Positions 21,037 through 30,296 of a stretch of 64,000 nt of DNA are shown one piece after another. The position numbers were made by a program, and so were the translations under genes. Source of the stretch: CAVVZJ01 sp963752755 (GTDB lineage Bacteria; Planctomycetota; Planctomycetia; Isosphaerales; Isosphaeraceae). Each line of letters opens with the position of its first letter. The stretch's first letter is position 1. The notes under the pieces were generated by a model. The model saw only the letters and a list, made by a program, of their open reading frames with translations, searched no databases and had not been told where the DNA came from. The stretch spans positions 2,046,001 through 2,110,000 of the forward strand of contig CAVVZJ010000001.1 in NCBI GenBank assembly GCA_963752755.1. Direction: 5' to 3'.

Positions 21037-21369
21037 ATGAGCCTCGCCATCGAAGCCGCCATCCTTGAAGATCTGGCCCGATTGCTGACCGAGGTGCATG
21101 GCCGTGAGTTTTCGGGATCGCTCGGCCCTGAGACGCGGTTCTTCGCGGACCTGGGCCTCGCATCGATCGACGCGGTCGTGCTCGGTGAGGCGCTTCAGAG
21201 TCATTACGGTCAGCCATTACCGTTTGCCGACCTGCTGGCGGAACTCGGACGTCGCGAGGATCGCGACCTGACAATCGGGGAACTCGTCACGTTCCTGCGG
21301 AGAGAGTCTCGACTGACAAATCGGATCGAAGGAAACTTGATATGCCCAATCACCACGCCAACGGCCTGA
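21037..21369 (+). CDS. Free-standing acyl carrier protein
   Basis: A 110-residue ACP-like protein. The phosphopantetheine site is Ser43 in DLGLASIDAV, preceded by ETRFFADLGL and followed by the helix-3 region PLPFADLLAELG and TIGELVTFL, as in discrete ACPs of specialised lipid clusters. A carrier beside megasynthases that already contain ACPs suggests a separate starter, extender or hand-off step. The last 10 residues overlap the next gene, whose ATG is at 21342, so translation may be coupled. A GGAGA sequence near 21025 could serve as ribosome-binding site. Confidence 0.85.
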   Translation: MSLAIEAAILEDLARLLTEVHGREFSGSLGPETRFFADLGLASIDAVVLGEALQSHYGQPLPFADLLAELGRREDRDLTIGELVTFLRRESRLTNRIEGNLICPITTPTA

Positions 21370-22228
21370 ACTTCCACGTCCAGCAAAGTGGCGGCCGGCC
21401 CCGACGTCGTGTTGATTCACGGCCTGACCGGCGACCTGTCGATCTGGTTCCTCTGCCGCGCGATTGCAGGAACTTGGGGCCTCATTTCGCGTGACCGCCT
21501 ACGACCTGCGCGGTCATGGCTATAGCGAAGTGCCCCCTTCCGGTTACACCTCGGCCGACCACGCCGCCGATCTAATCGCCTTGATGGAGGAACTCGGGAT
21601 CGCACGGGCGCGGCTGGTCGGTCACAGCTTCGGGGCCGTCATCGCGCTTCATACCGCGGTGGTGGCACCGGAACGTTGCGAGGCACTGGTGCTCTCGGAC
21701 CCGTACTTCCCGTCGCTACGACACCTTGAGGATGTCTGTCGCTGGGGTCACTGGGAGAGCTTCCGGCAGGAAGCCCTCGATGCCGGGGTGGTGCTCTCGG
21801 ATGAGCATTGGTACGACCTTGGCAAATTTTTTGACCAGGTGCTCCACCTCGAAGGCGATGCCCTGCTGCGGTTTCGGAGGGCGGTCGGTTTGCCGGCCAT
21901 GAACCGTCTACTCCGGCTTTGCAAGACGACCTGCGGCGAGGATGCCAAGGCGGAAGCCGGACTGACCGGGGAACGTATCGCGGAGGTCGGCGTGCCGGTG
22001 CTCGCCCTTTACGGCGAATCGTCGCCATTCCTGGCCACGTCGCGATATCTGGTCGAGAGTCTGCGCAACTGCCGCTCGGCTCTCGTGCCGGCGGCCAAAC
22101 ATCGGGCTCCACAGGAGAACCCGGAGGAGTTCGTGAGGCTCGTTCGGGAGTTCCTCGAAGCCCAAGAAGCCCCGCGCGGGGCGACACCCCACTCAAGCCG
22201 GAGGAATGCATCTCAGCCCTCTCTGTAG
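21342..22228 (+). CDS. Alpha/beta hydrolase, possible chain-release thioesterase, frameshifted
   Basis: An alpha/beta hydrolase of about 295 residues. Motifs are the oxyanion HG in VVLIHGLTGDLSIW, the DLRGHGYS loop, the nucleophile elbow GHSFGAV, an acidic-residue candidate in PVLALYGESSPF, and a terminal His candidate in KHRAPQENPEEF. Two frame changes near the start (about 21400 and 21462) separate the ATG at 21342 from the main frame; the protein reads through well when they are corrected. Its start overlaps the ACP gene, so a substrate bound to that ACP is a reasonable inference: it could release or transfer an acyl chain. An esterase or lactonase role is equally compatible. Confidence 0.75.
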
Positions 22229-22290
22229 AATAATTTGCCGTGGCATTTCCACAAACTTTTGAAATTTACAATACTTTAATCATAAAACTT

Positions 22291-23078
22291 ATGACTGAGT
22301 CAGGACCGACCATCCTGCTGACCGGCGCCGCACGGGGAATCGGCCGTGCCACTGCGCTCGCGCCTGGCGAGGCGAGGATATCGGATGGGTTTGATCGATC
22401 GGGAAGGGCAGGGACTTCACGACCTTGCGGGGCAACTTGCATCCCATCGTGCCGAGACTCGCGACAGAGGTCGCGGACGTGCGCGATCGTGAGGCTCTTG
22501 GCGAGGCGGTCCGCCGGATCGAGACGAACCTCGGGCCGACCGAGATGCTGGTCGCCTGCGCCGGAGTCGGCGCGATCGCGAAGGCCCTCGAACTCGATAC
22601 GGCGAGCTTGAAGGCCATGCTGGAAGTCAACGTGCTGGGTGTAGCCCACGCGATCGAGGCCATCTTGCCGGGGATGATCGCAAGGCGAGAGGGGCATGTC
22701 GTCGGGATTTCGAGCGTGGCGGGTTATCGGGGTCTTCCATGGATGCCCGGCTACTCGGCCTCGAAGGCAGCGCTATCCACCTACTTGGAGGCGTTAAGGC
22801 CGGCGTTGAAGCTCCGCGGGGTTCGTGTCACGACGGTCTGCCCCGGATTCGTCCGCACGGGATTGACCGAAGCCACGCCGTTTCGCCGGCCGGTTTCGAT
22901 GCTGAAGCCCGAGGAAGCGGCACGGCACATCGTCTGGGCGATCGAGAAGCGGCCACGCGATTATGTCTTTCCATGGAATGCACGACTGGGGATGGGCCTG
23001 CTCCGGCGGTTGCCAAACCGCGTGTTCGACTGGCTGATGGATCAGGCCGGACCGAAGGCGCTGACAACGGAGTTTTGA
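22291..23078 (+). CDS. Short-chain dehydrogenase/reductase, frameshifted
   Basis: A classical SDR: cofactor motif TGAARGIG at the N-terminus, VADVRD, the ACAGVG motif, the catalytic Ser in GISSVAG, the YSASK pair, and PGFVRTGL after it. It is about 262 residues. The frame changes twice, near 22360 and 22470; the middle frame reads ARRGYRMGLIDREGQGL, a normal SDR beta2-alpha2 region, so the protein is intact if the indels are errors. The C-terminal part (WNARLGMGLLRRLPNRVFDW) resembles lipid-acting SDRs. It probably reduces or oxidises the product of the megasynthases. An AT-rich stretch (22229-22290) precedes it. Confidence 0.8.
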
Positions 23079-23079
23079 C

Positions 23080-23944
23080 GTGTCCCGAATGACCGTCGTG
23101 GACGCAAGGCTCGGGGAATCGAGCGCCGAACTGGCCCGATGCCTGACGTGTTCTCGAAGTCTCGGCGGCGCGGAGGCCTGTCCGGATTGCGGGCGGGCGT
23201 ATCCTGTCGAGAACGGCATTCTTCATGCGATCGGACCGCTGACCGGCTCGAACCGGGTCGCGGCCGCGTTCTACGACGGTCCGGGATGGCAGCGTTTTCG
23301 GCCGCTGGAGCGGTTCTTTCTGGCGTTTCACGGCGGGCGGGAGGGTGCGCGAAGGCAGATCCTCGGTCATCTCTGGCGAGCCCGGGAGCATGCGGTTCCG
23401 CGTGCTCGAAGTGGGCATCGGTGATGGCGAGAACCTACCCTTGCTGCCGACGCGCTGGGAGATTCACGGCGTGGATATCGCCCGCACGCAACTGGAAGCC
23501 TGCCGCGACCGTTTCCCCCGGATGGCGGGCCGGCTCGCCTGGGCGGAGGGCGAGGCGTTGCCGTTTCCAGACGGTACATTCGACGCGGTCTTCAGTGTCG
23601 GCGGATTCAACTTTTTCCGAGACCCGTCGCAGGCGCTCCGCGAGATGCGAAGGGTGGCCCGACCGGGGGCCACGGTGGTCGTTGCGGACGAGGTGCCAAG
23701 CTTGAAGCGGTTCACGATCGGTCACCTGATCGGATTTCCGAATCTCGATGCATGGCTCTTGCGTGCGATGGGACTGGATCGGGAATTCGTGCGGATGGTG
23801 CTGGGGCTTCGACTGGATATCGACGCTCTGAGGCGTCGCGAATGGCCGCACGCCCGCCGCCTCCCGATCTGGCACCGATTGGGCTATTGCCTGGTCGATC
23901 CCGACCCGGAGCGGGCCAGGGTCGCGAGGAGGAGAGGACGATGA
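23080..23944 (+). CDS. SAM-dependent methyltransferase with N-terminal zinc ribbon, frameshifted
   Basis: The N-terminus is a small zinc-ribbon (CLTCSRSLGG, then CPDCGRAYPVENGI) like the Trm112-type heads of lipid/ubiquinone-type methyltransferases. A UbiE-like class I domain follows: LEVGIGDGENLPLLP (SAM site), HGVDIARTQLEACRD, EGEALPFPDGTFDAVFSVGG and MRRVARPGATVVVADE. The frame changes once, near 23390. The GTG at 23080 is favoured because GGAG lies 7 bases upstream; the ATG at 23089 is an alternative. It ends in an ATGA overlap with a second methyltransferase of the same layout. It probably methylates the cluster's lipid or a quinone-like substrate; this is inferred from context. Confidence 0.8.
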
Positions 23945-24805
23945 GCACGAGCCTGACGACAGCCGCGGATCGGGCCTTGTGGCGTTGCGTAGCTTGCGGG
24001 GGAGCGATGGACCTGGCGGCGGGGTCGGCAATGCCCCGATGTGGAGCCTGCGGGCGGGTCTATCCGCAACCGGGATGGGTTCGTCGTCGTGGAGGAACAG
24101 CAGACGGGTAACAACGCGATCGTCCGGGACTTCTACGACGGACCACTCTGGCCGAAGTTCCGGTTCTGGGAGTGGTTCACCTTCTTCTGCAACGGCGGCG
24201 AGCGGAGGTCACGGCAGAAAGTTCTGCGTCACCTGCCGGAAAGTCCGGGTCTCAAGCTGCTCGATGTCGCGATCGGGGATGGAGTCTATCTGCCCTGGTT
24301 GCCGGTGAGCTGGGATGTGGTCGGGATCGACATCTCGCCCATCCAGCTCGCGAGTTGCCGGCAGCGGGTTAGCGACCGGCCGTTGACTCTGGCGCTGGGG
24401 GCCGCGGAGAACCTCCCGTTCCGAGACGGGCACTTTGATGCGGTACTTAGCATCGGGGGATTCAATTATTTCAATGATCCAGAAAAATCCCTGCGAGAAA
24501 TGGCCCGAGTCACACGCCCTGGTGGGACCATCGTGATCTCGGACGAGGTCCCCGACTTGACCGATTACCTGCTCGGGCACAAGCTGAATATCGGGCCGTT
24601 GAAGCGGATTGAGCGATGGATCATCGCCCGGCTGATGCACCTGGGAGACGCATTTACCGATGTGGTCGATCGCCACCGCAAGCTGGATGTCGCCGCGATC
24701 GGACGGCGGGTGCTGTCGGATTGCCGCTACGAGATCATCTGGAGGGGAGCGGGCTACGTCATGGTAGGAACGGTTTCCGAACTGCTCCCTGATCAAAGTG
24801 GTTAA
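23941..24805 (+). CDS. Second zinc-ribbon SAM-dependent methyltransferase, frameshifted
   Basis: A paralogue of the preceding gene, with the same order of a zinc-ribbon head (CVACGGAMDL, CGACGRVYP) and a class I domain: LLDVAIGDGVYLPWLP, VGIDISPIQLASCRQ, GAAENLPFRDGHFDAVLS and GGFNYFNDPEKSL. One frame change near 24065 separates the ribbon from the catalytic domain. The head is in the frame starting at the ATGA overlap (23941), so the two coding parts belong together. Both copies share the GGFN-F--P signature, suggesting duplication and possibly successive methylations of one product. Confidence 0.8.
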
Positions 24806-24832
24806 ATAATTTACTTTTTCTTGAGATTGACA

Positions 24833-25964
24833 ATGCGATTCACGACCCTGATCGTCCGAAATCTGACCCGCCGCCGCACGCGGACCGTCCTGACGGCGCT
24901 CGGGCTGGCGGTCGGGATCGCGGCGGTGATGGCGTTGACGGCCGTGGCGTGGGGGTTTGAGAGGTCGTTTCTGAACATCTATGAGTCGAAAGGGGTGGAT
25001 CTTGTCGTAGTGCGGGCGGGGGTGGCGGATCGGCTTTCGAGCAATCTGGATCAGGGTCTGGGTGTCCGGCTGCGAAAGATTGAAGGCGTGGAGAATGTGG
25101 CGGCCTCGCTGATGGATGCCGTGTCGTTCGAGGAGCAAGGGTTGGTGAGCGTACTGGTGAGCGGCTGGGAGCCTGGGAGCCTGCTGTTTCAGGGGTTGAA
25201 GTTGCGTGAAGGACGGGCGTTGCAAGCAGGGGACGCTCGCGTGGCGATGCTGGGACGCGTGCTGGCCCTGAGCCTGAAGAAGCATGAGGGCGACACGGTC
25301 GAGATCGCGGGAGAAGCATTCAAGGTGGTAGGTGTTTATGAGAGTACCAGCCTGTTCGAGAACGGTGGGTCTGATCGTGCCATTGCGTGAGCTGCAACGG
25401 ATGATGGGTCGCGAAGGACAGGTGACGGGTTTCGTGCTCGTGGCGGATCGACCGAGCCGGCTGGCCGATCCATCGCGGCCCTGGCGCGGAGGGTGGAAAG
25501 CGAGGTGGCTGGAGTGGCGGCGGTGCCGGCCCGGGATTATGTGCAACAGGACTTGATGATCCGGCTAGCGAAGGTCGATGACCTGGGCGACGTCGGCAAT
25601 CGCGCTGGTGCTCGGATCGCTGGGGATGCTCAATACGATGGTCATGTCCGTCTTCGAACGGACGGGTGAGATCGGCATTTTGCGAGCCCTGGGGTGGAGG
25701 CGACGTCGGGTTCTGGCAATGGTGTTGGGGGAGGCGGTCCTGCTCGGCCTGATCGGCGTGGGACTGGGGACCGTCCTCGGTTACATCGGTCTGGGAGCCC
25801 TGGCACTCTCGCCAACAGCGCGAGGGTTCATCGCGGCGGAATTGCCCGCGAGCGTGATCGGGGTCGGCGCGGTCCTGGGAATGGTCCTCAGCATACTGGG
25901 GGGGCTGTACCCGGCCGTTCGGGCTGCGCGACTGGAACCGACCGAGGCACTAAGGTATGAGTAG
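24833..25964 (+). CDS. FtsX/MacB-type ABC transporter permease, frameshifted
   Basis: A permease of the FtsX-like family with one N-terminal helix (LTALGLAVGIAAVMALTAVA), a periplasmic MacB core-like domain (LVVVRAGVADRLSS, KLREGRALQAGD) and three C-terminal helices (TSAIALVLGSLGMLNTMVMS, AVLLGLIGVGLGTVLGYIGL, VLGMVLSILGGLYPAVRAAR). The FERTGEIGILRALG motif between helices couples to the ATPase. The frame changes near 25365, 25440 and 25575. The ATG at 24833 is preferred over an in-frame TTG at 24821. The last bases overlap the ATPase start at 25957. The pair probably exports or extracts a lipid made by this locus, since relatives (LolCDE, MacB) move lipoproteins or amphiphiles. Confidence 0.85.
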
Positions 25965-26625
25965 CACGCCGCCGATTCTGCGAGCCGAAGGGATCGTGCG
26001 CGTTTATCCCGATGGCGACGTGCGGGCTTTGCGAGGCGTGTCGCTGGCTATCGATCGCGAAGAATCGATCGCCATCACCGGGCCGAGTGGTTGCGGTAAG
26101 AGCACGCTGCTCCACTTGCTCGGCGGGCTCGACCGACCGACCGAAGGCGAGATCGACTTCGAGGGTACGCCGTTCGGCCAGCTCGACCTGGACGAGTTCC
26201 GCGCCCGGCGGGTCGGGTTCGTCTTCCAGTCGTTTCACCTGCTGCCAACACTCACGGCACTGGAAAACGTGCAGGTACCGATGTTCGAGGCTCCTTGGCC
26301 GCGGTCGGAGCGACCGGGGCGAGCCTTGCGACTGCTGGAGGAAGTCGGGCTGGCGCCACGTCGTCATCATCCTCCCGGCAAGCTCTCGGTCGGCGAGCGC
26401 CAACGCGTGGCGATCGCTCGCGCGCTGGCCAACGAGCCCGGGCTCTTGCTCGCCGACGAGCCGACCGGCAACCTGGACAGCCGCAATGAAGTCGAGATCC
26501 TCACCCTGCTCGACCGACTCCGCCGCGAGCGGAGTCTGACGCTAGTAATGGTCACCCACTCCACCGAAGTGGCTGCACACGCCGATCGGGAAATCCGACT
26601 CCGGGACGGATTAATTATTAACTAA
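25957..26625 (+). CDS. LolD/MacB-type ABC transporter ATPase
   Basis: A 222-residue ATPase: Walker A GPSGCGKST, Q-loop VFQSFHLLPTLT, signature LSVGERQRVAIARAL, Walker B LLLADEPTGNLDS and H-loop VMVTHS. The ENVQVPM and DEPTGNLD features are typical of the LolD/MacB/FtsE group that partners FtsX-type permeases. The signature has Val where LSGGE is usual, a small deviation. It starts inside the end of the permease gene, so the two form one transporter. It is the last gene of the rightward locus; its TAA (26623-26625) abuts the stop of the convergent gene with no base between. Confidence 0.92.
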   Translation: MSSTPPILRAEGIVRVYPDGDVRALRGVSLAIDREESIAITGPSGCGKSTLLHLLGGLDRPTEGEIDFEGTPFGQLDLDEFRARRVGFVFQSFHLLPTLTALENVQVPMFEAPWPRSERPGRALRLLEEVGLAPRRHHPPGKLSVGERQRVAIARALANEPGLLLADEPTGNLDSRNEVEILTLLDRLRRERSLTLVMVTHSTEVAAHADREIRLRDGLIIN

Positions 26626-27648
26626 TTAACGTTCGATTTTTTGATTATTCAATTCATCCAGGAACGCCTGGATGCCGGCGCGACAGACCTCGGCGTCCTG
26701 CTCGCCGGTACCGCCGCCGGCGCCGGCGGCGCCGATGACCTGATCATCGACGACGATCGGAACGCCGCCGTACAGTGTGGTGAGCTTGCCACCACTGGCG
26801 GCGGCGGCGTTCTGGAGGCTGATGTTGAGCAAGACGTTGGGCTCGCCTCCGGGGGGCAAGGGGCCAGTGGCCTGACGGAAGGTGGCGGCGGTTGTGGCCT
26901 TGGTCAAGGCGGTGTAGCCGCTGGCCGGTCGGGCACCGTCCATCCGGGCGAAGGCGAGCAGGTGGCCGCCGTCATCGACCACGGCGATGTTGACCTTGAG
27001 CCCCATCTCGGCAGCCTTCGCCTCCGCCCCGGCGATGACCTTCCGGGCGCCGGCGAGGGAGAGGCGGATCTGGTTGCGGACGATCAGTGGTGAATTGGTC
27101 GCGGATGATGCCTCAGATTGTTGTGCAATCGGAACGGCGAGGTCCTTCGCGATCCGGTTCACGGCTGCCAGCAAGCCGGCATCGAAGCGGCCGTTGTTGA
27201 ACTCCTCGAGCATGGCTTTGCGGATCTCGGCGCGACGTTGCTCGGGGAACCTGGAGGCGAACTCACGATGAACCAGCGGACGCGAGACATCTTTCTCGCG
27301 CTGGGCGACGAGCAGGTAGAGGCCTCCACCGCCGGCCGCCTTGGCGTGATCGAGAGCCGCCTCGTTGATTGGCTTTCCCTCGGTCGAGTGGACCGTCTCG
27401 ATCAGGATCGGAACTCCCGAACCCTGTTCGATCTCGCGAACTCGTTTCTGAGCGTCCGCGATCGCCTGGGCTGAGAAGAGGCGGGCCGGGTCGCGAATCG
27501 ATGACTTCGACCCGGGGTCGATGGTCTGGGTGGTGACGCGGGTCTCTTCATACGTCTTGGTTTCCTGAGCGTTCGTCGGCCGGCTGATGGCCAGGGCGGC
27601 CGAAGCGACCAGGAGAGGGAGGAAACGGCGGGCGGCGCCGGAGGGCAT
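26626..27648 (-). CDS. Secreted TPM-like plus GlcG/HbpS-like two-domain protein
   Basis: A signal peptide (LLVASAALAISRPTNAQ) is followed by a TPM-like domain (residues 50-175: DPARLFSAQAIADAQKRVRE, GVPILIETVHSTEG, GGGLYLLVAQREKDVS) and then a GlcG/HbpS (DUF336) domain (190-335: AGAEAKAAEMGLKVNIAVVD, DGGHLLAFARMDGA, TLYGGVPIVV, GAAGAGGGTGEQDAEVC). Each family is common; HbpS-type domains have been linked to haem or cobalamin binding and redox sensing. The role of the fusion is unknown, and I infer only that it acts outside the cytoplasm. It is convergent with the ABC ATPase gene. Confidence 0.8.
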   Translation of the reverse strand: MPSGAARRFLPLLVASAALAISRPTNAQETKTYEETRVTTQTIDPGSKSSIRDPARLFSAQAIADAQKRVREIEQGSGVPILIETVHSTEGKPINEAALDHAKAAGGGGLYLLVAQREKDVSRPLVHREFASRFPEQRRAEIRKAMLEEFNNGRFDAGLLAAVNRIAKDLAVPIAQQSEASSATNSPLIVRNQIRLSLAGARKVIAGAEAKAAEMGLKVNIAVVDDGGHLLAFARMDGARPASGYTALTKATTAATFRQATGPLPPGGEPNVLLNISLQNAAAASGGKLTTLYGGVPIVVDDQVIGAAGAGGGTGEQDAEVCRAGIQAFLDELNNQKIER

Positions 27649-27864
27649 TGGAGATCTCCGGGAGACATTGGTGGTTGGGTTGGGTGTGGAGGAGGGAGCG
27701 GGAACCCGAAGGCTCGGGGTTGCCCGCTCCGATGATTGACTCAGGCCAGCGATCTGGGGTGGATTCCGGGAGACGTCGGTGGGTCGTCCCTGAGTGTGAG
27801 CCTTGAGCCAGTTCCTAGGGAAGGCCTGGGTTCGGTCTCCGATACATCGGGGCGATGCGCCTTC

Positions 27865-29988
27865 TCAATCGCCCCGATGCTGCTGGAGCATCCAGCGGAG
27901 GAACTCGGGGTTGGAGTAGGCACGGTCCCAGCTATTGTGGCCAACGCCACGGTATTCCGTCTCACGGGGTTTGGCACCGGCGTCACGGAGTGCGGCGAGC
28001 ATGGCGCGGGTGCTTTCGAGCAGGCGGGCGCTGTCGGCGTCGCCGATGAACGTCCAGACGGGCAATCTCGCCTCGACGATCGGCTTGACGGCCGCAGTCT
28101 CGCTGAAACCGCAGACGGGGGCAATTGCCGCCCAGCGGCCGTGCTCGGTCGAAGCGAGCTGCCAGGTGCCGAAGCCGCCCATCGAGAGTCCAGTGAGAAT
28201 CACGCGGTCAGGAGCAGTCTTGTAGGTCTTCATCACATCGTCGAGTGCCGCCAGGGCACCGCGGGCGTCGTCGGAATTGGCCGCCCAGGTCCGGCGGGCC
28301 TGGGGGAAGACGGCGATGACGGGGAAGTCCTTTGGATGTCCCGCGATGATTGCACCGAGGCCAACCTGGGCCGAAGTGATCCCATCGTCGCCGCGCTCGC
28401 CGGAGCCGTGCAAGAAAAGCACGACGGGGTAGGACTTCGAGCCGTCGTAGCCTTCGGGCAGGAAGACGGTGTACTTGCGCTGTTCGTCGCCGACCTTGAC
28501 GGTGCGGAGGTGGAAACCGGGGTTGTCGGCGTTGTCAGCGGTCGGGGATGGGAGTTCCTGCAGGTAGATGTCCTTGAACTCGATCTGCATCGGACCGCCA
28601 GCGTGGATCTGGAAGCCGATCCGGCCGGAGTCGGCGATGCGGGAATCCTCCTCGCGGTAATCGACGGAGAGCACGCCGTTGAGCATCAGCAGGATGTGGT
28701 CGCCCATGACCCGGATCACGTAGTGGTTCCAGCCATCCTCGTTGACGGTCTTGCTCGCCCGTTCCGACGTCTGAGCCAGCACGCGGTTACGCCGCGACTC
28801 GTCGTAGAGGCAGCCCCAGTAATTCTCGCCGATGTCGGCCTGGTATCCGTTCATCTCGGTGCTGCCGGGAACGCGGACGCTACGGAACTGAACGCCGCTG
28901 TTGCCCTTACCATCCTTAAGGCGGAAGGAGAACTTGAGAATGAAGTCCTTGTACGTTCCGGGAGCGACGAGGAACTCGTTGTTCTTGATGCCGGGCGAGG
29001 TGCCGACGAGCTTGCCGTCTTGAATCTTCCAGAGCATCGTGTCGCCGTCCCAGCCATCGAGGCTGTCACCGTGGAGCATCGGCTTGAAGCCGGCCGTTTC
29101 GAGTACGGCGGGCTCGCCCTCGAGCTGTCGGGACCACCAGAGGACAATTGTGGCGTAGTAAGTGCCGTTCTTGTTCTTCTGGTCGGGGGTGGTGCTATAA
29201 GTGCCATCGTCGTTGCGACAGCGAGCGATGAAGGAACGGAGCGCGTCGAGGTTCGGCTGCTCGTCCATCATGAAGAAGGCCCGCATGACGCGATAAGTGG
29301 CCGGCAGGTTGGAAGGGCCGCCGTCGCCCCAGCCGCCGCCGGAGTGCTGGCCGTCACGGAGTGCCTGGAGGATGGCATCGCGGTGTTTCAACTCGCGACC
29401 CATGCGGAGCAAGGCGACGGCCCGTCCACCGGTGTCGAATGCACGGTTGTCGCCGGAGCCCCAGGTGCCATCGTCGTTGCGGCCGGCGGTGACGATCTCG
29501 TACCAGGCCTCGGGCTTCGGCGGCTTGGCGTTGACCGCCTCCAGCCCGGCAACGGCGATTCGCACCTCATCGAACGATTTGGCGTGCTCGCCGAGATAGG
29601 CCACGGCCTTCGCGGTCATCTCCGGCTCCGCGATCCGTAACTCGGAGACGGCCATCAGGCCGACGGCCGTCGTGGCGGCACTTGTCTCGCCGCTACCGGG
29701 CTGGGTGTTGAAGGCGCCGGTCTGAGGGTCGAAGCAGCTCTTGACGTAGGCCCGACAGGACGAGGGGTTTGGGATCGAGCCGCCGACGTACTTGAGGATG
29801 CGGATCGCCGAGGAGGTCGAGCCGAGCGACGAAGGCTGGCCCTCAGCCAGAGCAAAGCCACCGTCTGGATTCTGGAGCGAGGCGAAGTGGTGCGCGGTCT
29901 GGTCCAACTGCTCGGGAGTCTGGGCGTAGACCGCCGGCGCGAGCAGGCCGAGGATCAGGAAAGTCGAGAGTGTGCGGGGCCGCGACAT
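27865..29988 (-). CDS. Secreted three-domain protein: terpene-cyclase-like repeats, DUF1080, esterase
   Basis: A 707-residue exported protein (signal peptide LSTFLILGLLAPAVYAQ). Residues 25-310 carry prenyltransferase/squalene-oxidase-type repeats (FASLQNPDGGFALAEG, AGRNDDGTWGSGDNRAFDTG, CRNDDGTYSTTPDQ). Residues 315-490 form a DUF1080 (3-keto-disaccharide hydrolase/LamG-like) domain (SLDGWDGDTMLWKIQDGKLV, GNSGVQFRSVRV, GRIGFQIHAGG). Residues 500-707 form an alpha/beta esterase resembling feruloyl-esterase or PHB-depolymerase types (VVLFLHGSGERGDDG, nucleophile GLSMGGFGTW, GDADSA, catalytic His in GVGHNSWDRAY). The QW-like repeats here are more likely binding or scaffold units than a real cyclase, since no DXDD motif is visible. 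A role in polysaccharide or ester breakdown is inferred. Confidence 0.88.
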   Translation of the reverse strand: MSRPRTLSTFLILGLLAPAVYAQTPEQLDQTAHHFASLQNPDGGFALAEGQPSSLGSTSSAIRILKYVGGSIPNPSSCRAYVKSCFDPQTGAFNTQPGSGETSAATTAVGLMAVSELRIAEPEMTAKAVAYLGEHAKSFDEVRIAVAGLEAVNAKPPKPEAWYEIVTAGRNDDGTWGSGDNRAFDTGGRAVALLRMGRELKHRDAILQALRDGQHSGGGWGDGGPSNLPATYRVMRAFFMMDEQPNLDALRSFIARCRNDDGTYSTTPDQKNKNGTYYATIVLWWSRQLEGEPAVLETAGFKPMLHGDSLDGWDGDTMLWKIQDGKLVGTSPGIKNNEFLVAPGTYKDFILKFSFRLKDGKGNSGVQFRSVRVPGSTEMNGYQADIGENYWGCLYDESRRNRVLAQTSERASKTVNEDGWNHYVIRVMGDHILLMLNGVLSVDYREEDSRIADSGRIGFQIHAGGPMQIEFKDIYLQELPSPTADNADNPGFHLRTVKVGDEQRKYTVFLPEGYDGSKSYPVVLFLHGSGERGDDGITSAQVGLGAIIAGHPKDFPVIAVFPQARRTWAANSDDARGALAALDDVMKTYKTAPDRVILTGLSMGGFGTWQLASTEHGRWAAIAPVCGFSETAAVKPIVEARLPVWTFIGDADSARLLESTRAMLAALRDAGAKPRETEYRGVGHNSWDRAYSNPEFLRWMLQQHRGD

Positions 29989-30296
29989 CTGGGTTGCACT
30001 CCATCGGTTCGTGTTCAGGTCGCGGGCGATGCCGTCGCCTCGCGAGCCACCTGGTACCGATCCAAGGCGGCGCCCCGCTCAGTCTGCCAGGCGCCGGGGC
30101 TGGGGGCAATCGCCTCGCGTCGCCTGGTCGTCGCGGGGTCGGGCGCAGGAATGCTACCGGGAACGGGTAGAATGCCCTACACTGGGTCGATCGCCCGGAT
30201 CGGCCTGCGGTTCCCGCAGGTCCCAGGAACAGTCTTGCCCGCCCGTCTGCGATTGTAACCCCAACCCGTCAAGCCGGACTCCGCCGGAGCCCTCGC
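29989..30296. other. Divergent intergenic region
   Basis: This 308-base gap lies between two divergent genes and contains no supported gene. I see no strong hairpin or sigma70 pair. It must hold promoters for the flanking genes. Confidence 0.4.

Noticed and set aside
24821..24832. TTG upstream start for the ABC permease
   Set aside because: The ATG at 24833 directly precedes the conserved N-terminal basic/hydrophobic segment; the extra four residues add nothing.
27736..29640. Long open frame of 634 codons on the plus strand
   Set aside because: It is antisense to the well-supported three-domain protein and arises because stops are rare in GC-rich DNA; its translation is Val/Gly/Asp-rich without motifs.
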